From Sedimentisphaerales bacterium (GTDB lineage Bacteria; Planctomycetota; Phycisphaerae; Sedimentisphaerales; Anaerobacaceae): a stretch of DNA of 10,587 bases. The position numbers and the translations under genes are program-made. The DNA lies in the NCBI GenBank assembly GCA_016933985.1, contig JAFGTU010000399.1, forward strand, positions 1 through 10,587, given 5' to 3'. Under the pieces are notes generated by a model. It was not told the origin of the DNA. It saw only the letters and a list, made by a program, of their open reading frames with translations, and did not search any database. Below are positions 6,221 to 10,587 of the stretch, in pieces (position 1 is the first letter of the stretch; each line of letters opens with the position of its first letter).

Positions 6221-7249
6221 TCACAGCCAGACTTCGGCGTCGTATCGCAGCATTGTGAGATTGTCTTTGAAGCCGTCGAACCGGATGTTCGGCCTCTTGC
6301 CGACGACTTCCTGCAGAATCCACTTGGGGAAATTGGCGCCGGCCTTGATCGACAGCGGGACGCCCCCGCCGAAGCGAGGGTTTATCTCGATGAATTTCAC
6401 TCTATTCCCGCCGCTCAGGAATAGTTGCAGAGTTATCACGCCGGGCCCGGCTCCGAGCGTCTCCACCACCTTCGCAGCCTCGCTCATTATATGCGCGTCC
6501 TTGGCTACACGCCCCTTGCTCACCTCTCCGGCCCGCACTTCGATGCGCTTCCGCGGAACAACGCAACGCACCTCCATATTCAGATCTACGTATGCATCAC
6601 ACGTGTACTCCGCTTCGTCGATATACTCCTGGCAAATTGCGTTTGGTATCCTTTTGCCATAAAAACGAAGATCTTCCCGATTTCTCACAATCGAACTGCC
6701 TCGACTGGCGTAGCCGTCCCACGGCTTGAGAAAACAAGGCCAGTTTAAATTCCTGGCCGCCAGCGCAGAGCGAATACTCATAGTAAGCGGAGTATCAAAG
6801 CCGTTTTTCAGGAGAAAGCGATATGTTTTCCTCTTGTCCTGGCAAATATCAACCACTTCCGGCGCCGAGACAAGCACTCGGCAGCCAAGCGCCGAGAACT
6901 TCCCCTTATTCTGCGCGAGCAGTTTGAGGTCCAGATCGACTGTCGGCACCAGCAATCTGACACGGTAACGCTCCACTACGGAAAGCAATTGCCTGATATA
7001 ATCACGGTGCGTCGTCGGTTTAACCAGAATCCCTTTGTCGCACAACTGCAGCGCGGGGCTCAATTCCCGCGTATCCGTACCGAGAAAGCGCGCCTTGAGT
7101 TTAAGCTCTTTCGCAGCGGCACGGAAACTGCTCAGCAATGAGACCCGCCTGCCAATACAACTGAACAAAACGCCCAAATCGTTCCATCGGCTCGGCGAAC
7201 GGGACACAACACACCTGAAATCGCCTGTAATCGATTCGGATTGTGCCAT
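6221..7249 (-). CDS. ATP-grasp ligase (PylC / carbamoyl-phosphate-synthase-like)
   Basis: ATP-grasp enzymes activate a carboxylate as an acyl-phosphate and join it to an amine or thiol. From ATG 7249 the product has 342 residues. It opens with a Rossmann-like pre-ATP domain (GVLFSCIGRRVSLL at about 26-39, then LLVPTVDLDLKLLA). The ATP-grasp fold follows, with Lys175 in CFLKPWDGYASRGSS, Glu208 in CQEYIDEAEYTCD, and metal-binding Glu288/Asn290 in FIEINPRFGGG. All key residues are present. The substrate cannot be read. Relatives often lie in polysaccharide clusters, and the divergent neighbour is a UDP-sugar dehydrogenase. GGAG sits five bases before ATG 7249. Two other starts are possible: GTG 7282, and TTG 7177, which would give the more family-typical N-terminus MGVLFSCIGRR. 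Confidence 0.85.
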   Translation of the reverse strand: MAQSESITGDFRCVVSRSPSRWNDLGVLFSCIGRRVSLLSSFRAAAKELKLKARFLGTDTRELSPALQLCDKGILVKPTTHRDYIRQLLSVVERYRVRLLVPTVDLDLKLLAQNKGKFSALGCRVLVSAPEVVDICQDKRKTYRFLLKNGFDTPLTMSIRSALAARNLNWPCFLKPWDGYASRGSSIVRNREDLRFYGKRIPNAICQEYIDEAEYTCDAYVDLNMEVRCVVPRKRIEVRAGEVSKGRVAKDAHIMSEAAKVVETLGAGPGVITLQLFLSGGNRVKFIEINPRFGGGVPLSIKAGANFPKWILQEVVGKRPNIRFDGFKDNLTMLRYDAEVWL

Positions 7250-7289
7250 CGGATCTCCGATTACTTGCGCGGTCAAATACACAGATTCC

Positions 7290-7332
7290 TTATCTAACTC
7301 AGACTGACCGTCGGCCAGTCTGAGTTAGATAA
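7290..7332. repeat. Perfect 17-bp inverted repeat between divergent genes
   Basis: TTATCTAACTCAGACTG (7290-7306) and its exact inverse complement (7316-7332) flank the nine-base spacer ACCGTCGGC. No T-run follows on either strand, so it does not look like a standard terminator. It lies just upstream of the ATP-grasp gene and its right arm includes the candidate -10 box of that gene. A repressor operator, a structured 5' leader, or the remnant of a small mobile element would all fit. Confidence 0.9.
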
Positions 7333-7355
7333 CCTGTTTATCGGTCGATTGTCAA
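7326..7355 (-). promoter_or_regulatory. Candidate promoter of the ATP-grasp gene
   Basis: On the minus strand a perfect TTGACA (7350-7355) is followed after 18 bases by TATCTA (7326-7331). The -10 box is weak (three of six) and lies in the arm of the 17-bp inverted repeat. RNA starting about seven bases further would begin inside the repeat. Confidence 0.4.
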
Positions 7356-7394
7356 ACGAAAATTAGTCGTTGTTCGACGGTATTCGCTTGACAA
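7349..7394. promoter_or_regulatory. Nested dyad spanning back-to-back -35 boxes
   Basis: The outer arms TTGTCAAACG (7349-7358) and CGCTTGACAA (7385-7394) are inverse complements at nine of ten positions and contain the two opposed TTGACA boxes. An inner dyad GTCG (7366-7369)/CGAC (7375-7378) has nearly the same centre (about 7372). The symmetry suggests coordinated control of the two divergent genes, perhaps by a dimeric regulator. Confidence 0.45.
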
Positions 7395-7416
7395 CTGCCC
7401 TTTTCAGCCATAGGCT
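7388..7416 (+). promoter_or_regulatory. Candidate promoter of the UDP-sugar dehydrogenase operon
   Basis: A perfect TTGACA (7388-7393) is followed by a 17-base spacer and TAGGCT (7411-7416). Spacing is ideal and the -35 exact, but the -10 matches only three of six positions, which would suit an activated promoter. It predicts a leader of about 125 bases. GATAAT at 7502-7507 is another possible -10 but has no -35. Confidence 0.4.
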
Positions 7417-7534
7417 GGCTCTTCCGACTGAACGAACAAACGCACATGGGCTATGAGTACGGCCCGGAAAATACCTGAGAACGCCCGTTTGCTCGCAGTC
7501 GGATAATGATCGCTTCACTGTCACATTAGGACCT

Positions 7535-7552
7535 ATGGAACAAGAAATATGA
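7535..7552 (+). other. Five-codon leader ORF overlapping the dehydrogenase start
   Basis: ATG GAA CAA GAA ATA TGA encodes MEQEI. Its stop (7550-7552) overlaps the dehydrogenase ATG (7549-7551) as ATGA. AGGA lies at 7528-7531, just before it. The dehydrogenase itself has only a poor ribosome site (GGA within this mini-ORF), so coupling by re-initiation is conceivable. It may also be chance. Confidence 0.25.
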
Positions 7553-8862
7553 GAAACTTGGAAAGAAGAATTGAGGACAAGAACGTAGTCGTTGGTGTTC
7601 TCGGACTTGGCTATGTCGGTCTGCCGCTGGCCCGAGAATTCGCCTCTGCAGGCATCAAGGTTGTCGGTTTCGACATCGACGCAAAGAAAGTCAAAGTCCT
7701 CAACTCCGGCCGCAGCATCATCAAGCACGTTCCCCACAAGCAAGTAAGGGATATGGTCAACAGCGGATGCTTCAACGCAACAACGGATATGGCCCGCCTC
7801 AAAACTGTGGACGCCATACTAATCTGTGTGCCCACTCCGTTGACCCGGAACCGTGAGCCCGACATGCAATTTGTGATCGGCAGCACGCAGATTATCGCCA
7901 GATACCTCCAAAGAGGGCAGCTTGTCGTATTGGAGAGCACGACCTATCCCGGCACGACACGTGAGCTGATGATCCCGATGCTCCAAACCAGCGGCCTCAA
8001 AGCCGGCAGAGACTTCCACCTCGCTTATTCGCCTGAACGCGAAGACCCAGGCAACAAGGATTTCACAACTAAAACCATTCCAAAGGTGGTCGGCGGCCTG
8101 ACCGACAAATGCCGCGCCATCGCCTGCAAGCTGTACGGACAGGTTATCGTGCGCGCGGTCCCCGTTTCCACCCTCGAAGCGGCTGAAGCGGCGAAAATAC
8201 TCGAAAACGTTTATCGCTGCGTCAACATAGCGATGGTCAATGAGCTTAAAATTGTCTTCGAGAGAATGGGCATCGATATCTGGGAGGTCATCAAGGCCGC
8301 TGATACAAAACCTTTCGGCTTTAAGGCGTTTTATCCGGGACCGGGCCTCGGAGGGCACTGCATACCTATCGACCCGTTCTATCTGACCTGGAAGGCAAGG
8401 CAGTTCGGAATGCCGACCAGATTCATCGAATTGGCCGGCGAGATCAACACCGGTATGCCCGAATACGTCGTCACAAAAACCATGCAGGCCCTCAACGAGC
8501 ATAAAAAGAGCCTCAAGGGATCAAAAGTCCTTGTCCTCGGACTGGCGTATAAGAAAGATATCGATGATCTCAGAGAGTCGCCTTCCATCGAGCTTATCGA
8601 GCTGCTCAGGCAAAGAGGCGCGACAGTCGATTACAATGATCCATATATCCGACACACGCACAGGCAGCGTCAGCACGACCTGGGGATGACAAGCAAGGCG
8701 CTTTCGGCGAAAATGCTCGCACGCTACGATGTGGTCCTTATATCCACCGACCACACCGACTACGATTACGACTGTATTGTCAAAAATGCAAAGCTCGTTG
8801 TCGATACGCGAAACGCCACTGCCCTTGTCCGCCGGGGGGCAGGAAAAATTGTGAAGGCATAA
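7549..8862 (+). CDS. UDP-N-acetylglucosamine/UDP-glucose 6-dehydrogenase, WbpA type
   Basis: This NAD-dependent enzyme oxidises C6 of a UDP-hexose twice to a UDP-uronic acid, a precursor of surface polysaccharide. The 437-residue product has an N-terminal Rossmann domain (GVLGLGYVGLPLA at 16-28; acidic FDID at 41-44). It also has VPTPLTRNREPDM, the ESTTYPGTT motif (129-137), LAYSPEREDPGN (158-169), the central helix around KILENVYRCVNIAMVNE, and the catalytic Cys271 in PGPGLGGHCIPIDPFYLTWKAR. The C-terminal UDP-binding domain begins near KVLVLGLAYKKDIDDLRESPS. SPER..PGN and HCIPIDPFYL resemble WbpA (UDP-GlcNAc 6-dehydrogenase) more than UDP-glucose dehydrogenases, so UDP-GlcNAc is the more likely substrate. 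It is transcribed with the NusG-like gene two bases downstream. Confidence 0.92.
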   Translation: MRNLERRIEDKNVVVGVLGLGYVGLPLAREFASAGIKVVGFDIDAKKVKVLNSGRSIIKHVPHKQVRDMVNSGCFNATTDMARLKTVDAILICVPTPLTRNREPDMQFVIGSTQIIARYLQRGQLVVLESTTYPGTTRELMIPMLQTSGLKAGRDFHLAYSPEREDPGNKDFTTKTIPKVVGGLTDKCRAIACKLYGQVIVRAVPVSTLEAAEAAKILENVYRCVNIAMVNELKIVFERMGIDIWEVIKAADTKPFGFKAFYPGPGLGGHCIPIDPFYLTWKARQFGMPTRFIELAGEINTGMPEYVVTKTMQALNEHKKSLKGSKVLVLGLAYKKDIDDLRESPSIELIELLRQRGATVDYNDPYIRHTHRQRQHDLGMTSKALSAKMLARYDVVLISTDHTDYDYDCIVKNAKLVVDTRNATALVRRGAGKIVKA

Positions 8863-8864
8863 GA

Positions 8865-9413
8865 TTGCTCAAAGCAGAAGATAATCCGCCCATCATTCCC
8901 CCAGACGCGCAATCAATACGCGATTTCGTCGGCCAATGGTGGGTAGCGCATGTAAAAAGCAGAAATGAGAAGGCCCTGGCACACGACCTGCTTCGAAGGG
9001 GTGTCAGTTATTTCCTTCCCATGAGCTGGAAGGTGCGCCGCCAAAGCGGAAGAACGATAAGATCGCTGCTCCCGCTTTTCAGCGGCTATCTCTTCTTCTG
9101 CGGCCGGGAAAATGAACGAATCGAGCTGCTGCGGACCAACCGCGTCGCCAATCTCATCGTAGTCAACGACCAGGAGACTCTAATTGACGAGCTTGCGCAG
9201 ATTGAGAACGCCCTCCGCGCAGGCGCCCCGCTGATTCCCCACAAGTACATCAAAATCGGTCAGCGATGCAGAATCATAGCAGGCCCTCTGGCAGGTTTGA
9301 CGGGTATTGTCGTCCGCGCCGGAAACACCGCTCGCCTCCTCCTGCAGGTTGACATCCTCGGCCAGGCAGCCGCCGTCGAGATTGATATTGATTTGATTGA
9401 ACTGCTCGATTAG
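8865..9413 (+). CDS. NusG/RfaH-like specialised transcription antiterminator
   Basis: NusG paralogues bind RNA polymerase and help it through long or weakly translated operons, often for surface polysaccharides (RfaH, UpxY, LoaP). The 182-residue product has the NGN domain at about 24-115 (WWVAHVKSRNEKALAHDLL, then SYFLPMSWKVRR and LLPLFSGYLFF). A KOW domain follows at about 128-182 (IKIGQRCRIIAGPLAGLTGIVVRAGN), ending DIDLIELLD. It lacks the longer acidic insertions of some housekeeping NusG proteins and lies away from secE/rplK, so it is a paralogue. The start is TTG 8865, two bases after the dehydrogenase stop, with GAAGG seven bases upstream; no ATG fits. Translation is probably coupled. 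A probable terminator follows directly. Confidence 0.88.
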   Translation: MLKAEDNPPIIPPDAQSIRDFVGQWWVAHVKSRNEKALAHDLLRRGVSYFLPMSWKVRRQSGRTIRSLLPLFSGYLFFCGRENERIELLRTNRVANLIVVNDQETLIDELAQIENALRAGAPLIPHKYIKIGQRCRIIAGPLAGLTGIVVRAGNTARLLLQVDILGQAAAVEIDIDLIELLD

Positions 9414-9415
9414 CC

Positions 9416-9454
9416 CCGCAAACCGAGTTATCGGAGATTGCGGCAGTCCTTTTT
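9416..9454 (+). terminator. Probable intrinsic terminator after the NusG-like gene
   Basis: CCGCAA (9416-9421) pairs with TTGCGG (9438-9443). Inside it CCGA (9423-9426) pairs with TCGG (9431-9434) around a GTTA loop. TTTTT follows at 9450-9454 after a six-base gap, so the hairpin is less tightly joined to its T-run than in a textbook terminator. It starts within three bases of the stop codon. Confidence 0.5.
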
Positions 9455-9557
9455 CGTCCGATAGCCTCGAACGCAGCCTCTTTGGGCACATGAAATTGGA
9501 TATCAGGGGCCAACACCGGAGAAATTCCCCTTTTTTCAGCAATCGCCCCGCCGAATT

Positions 9558-9566
9558 TGCTATAAT
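9558..9566 (+). promoter_or_regulatory. Extended -10 promoter upstream of the protease gene
   Basis: TGCTATAAT is a perfect -10 box with the TGn extension. No good -35 box lies at the right distance, which extended -10 promoters can do without. It would give a leader of about 90 bases before the protease ATG. The AT-rich run ATATCGTATATATCG follows directly. The stretch between the terminator and this site holds only T-runs (such as 9531-9536) without a good stem. Confidence 0.5.
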
Positions 9567-9661
9567 ATCGTATATATCGTTGACCGTTACTTGGATTTGG
9601 ATGGATGGGCGATCCGCAGGGAGATTGCCACCACCGCTTTTTACAGGCTCGTTCATAACGT

Positions 9662-10587
9662 ATGAATTCAAGAAGATGCAAATCGAGCCTAATGTTGTGG
9701 ATTGGTGTGCTGGTCGTGTTGCATGCGACGGCGCCGGCGCAGGCGATAATTCTGCATCCCGAAGCCGAGCCCAATCTTGCTGCCTGGACGGATAGGCCGG
9801 CTGACGATGTCCTCGGACGCTGGGGCAGTAACGCCTCCTGTGTTGCGATTGCACGCAACTGCGTGGTCACCACGCGTCACCAGGGCGGCGGCGCCTCGAC
9901 GTCAGTCAAGATCGCCGGCGTAACCTATTCCATCGCCCAGATATGCAATCATCCGACAGCGGACCTGCGACTGGTCAGGCTCTTTGGCGCCAATCTCGCC
10001 GAATTCGTCGATCCCTATGCTAAAACCGACGAGTCCGGCAAGGAAGTCGTCATAGGCGGCTGCGGAGTCGGAAACGGCCCCTCGCTTGAGACCGGCGGAA
10101 TAGTCTATGGCTACCAGTGGGGCGATTCCGCCGGCCGGGCACTGAGATTCGCAACCAACAGAATCGAGAACCCGGTACCCGACAGCAATCTCCCGCCATA
10201 TATCTCCGACGTTCTCGCAGCCGACTTCGACGATCCGGCCCGCAACTTCCCCACAACCTATGAGTGCATCCCCGCAGTGCACGACTCCGGCGGCGGATGG
10301 TTCATAAAAGATGACAGGACCTGGAAACTCGCCGCTCTCAGCCGAGCCGTCGAACAGCATTATGAAGAAGGACATGAAAACGACCCGGATTACATCCTGC
10401 TCGAAGCCTGGTTTCGCCAGCGAAGCAATCCAATTCATTCCGACGCCGACGTCTTCGACGGCGTTCGTATCAGTTCATACGCCGAATGGATTGCCGACAA
10501 TCTCCCCGATGTCCCCCCAGGCGACCTGACCGGCGACGACCACGTTGATGCCGCCGACTTCGCCGTCTTCGCACGTCTTTGGCAAAG
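9662..10587 (+). CDS. Secreted trypsin-like serine protease with dockerin-like repeat, 3' end cut off
   Basis: The frame is open from ATG 9662 to the window edge (308 codons plus two bases), with an in-frame TAA two codons upstream. The N-terminus is a classic signal peptide: basic MNSRRCKSS, a hydrophobic stretch, and probable cleavage after ATAPAQA at 28. The body has the order of the S1 (trypsin-like) triad: His73 in CVVTTRHQGG, Asp101 in TADLRLVRLF and Ser209 in AVHDSGGGWF. The block around the serine reads HDSGGG rather than GDSGGP. At 287-300, GDLTGDDHVDAADF looks like the first calcium loop of a dockerin-type repeat, usual near the C-terminus of exported planctomycete proteins, so little of the gene is probably missing. 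The ribosome site is weak; ATG 9692 would spoil the signal peptide. Substrate unknown. Confidence 0.82.
   Translation, partial: MNSRRCKSSLMLWIGVLVVLHATAPAQAIILHPEAEPNLAAWTDRPADDVLGRWGSNASCVAIARNCVVTTRHQGGGASTSVKIAGVTYSIAQICNHPTADLRLVRLFGANLAEFVDPYAKTDESGKEVVIGGCGVGNGPSLETGGIVYGYQWGDSAGRALRFATNRIENPVPDSNLPPYISDVLAADFDDPARNFPTTYECIPAVHDSGGGWFIKDDRTWKLAALSRAVEQHYEEGHENDPDYILLEAWFRQRSNPIHSDADVFDGVRISSYAEWIADNLPDVPPGDLTGDDHVDAADFAVFARLWQ

Noticed and set aside
7363..7743. A 126-codon minus-strand open frame crossing the divergent promoter region
   Set aside because: It runs antisense into the dehydrogenase N-terminus, has no domain or ribosome site, and covers clear promoter-like sequence.
7819..8502. 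A 227-codon minus-strand open frame
   Set aside because: It lies wholly opposite the UDP-sugar dehydrogenase and has no family signature.
9510..9536. GGGG...CCCC followed by six Ts, considered as a second terminator
   Set aside because: The stem is only four base pairs with a loop of about 17 bases and there is no supporting context.
9567..9661. Protease gene leader considered as a riboswitch
   Set aside because: I could not recognise a conserved riboswitch core or a convincing paired structure.
9180..9873. Minus-strand open frames of 199 and 224 codons
   Set aside because: Both lie opposite the NusG-like gene and the start of the protease gene and show no plausible protein features.

Overview
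The window looks like chromosomal DNA of a planctomycete, most likely class Phycisphaerae. The clearest sign is the secreted protease at the right end. It closes on a dockerin-like calcium-binding repeat (GDLTGDDHVDAADFAVFARLW) of the kind these bacteria attach to exported proteins. Two further hints agree with this: a large TPR protein with an SGNH-hydrolase fold, and intergenic palindromic and AATCTGTG repeats. The organism assignment is inferred from these signatures, not from any search.

Layout. Positions 1-7282 are read entirely from the minus strand. Taken in order of transcription (right to left) they are: an ATP-grasp ligase (7249-6221); a small toxin-antitoxin-like pair (6082-5560); the 23S rRNA pseudouridine synthase rluB (5542-4823) and a membrane-anchored SGNH/TPR protein (4777-2522), which follow with gaps of 17 and 45 bases; rpmB (2342-2085), with its own promoter and an intrinsic terminator; gatC (1921-1601); a lipoprotein alpha/beta hydrolase (1568-807); and the 5' part of gatA, which runs off the left edge. 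Positions 7549-10587 are read from the plus strand: a WbpA-type UDP-sugar dehydrogenase, a specialised NusG/RfaH-like antiterminator two bases behind it, a probable terminator, and an exported trypsin-like protease that runs off the right edge.

How the genes fit together. The left part is mostly housekeeping translation machinery: L28, the GatCAB amidotransferase that makes Gln-tRNA or Asn-tRNA, and rRNA modification. An accessory hydrolase sits between gatC and gatA, next to intergenic repeats. The right part looks like the edge of a surface-polysaccharide locus: nucleotide-sugar oxidation, a dedicated elongation factor, and on the other strand an ATP-grasp ligase of a kind often seen in such loci. 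The spacer between the ATP-grasp and dehydrogenase genes (7283-7548) is the densest regulatory stretch in the window. It holds back-to-back TTGACA promoters around a nested dyad, a perfect 17-bp inverted repeat, and a five-codon reading frame whose stop overlaps the dehydrogenase start codon.

I found no tRNA, rRNA, CRISPR array or insertion sequence. No gene-free stretch exceeds about 270 bases.
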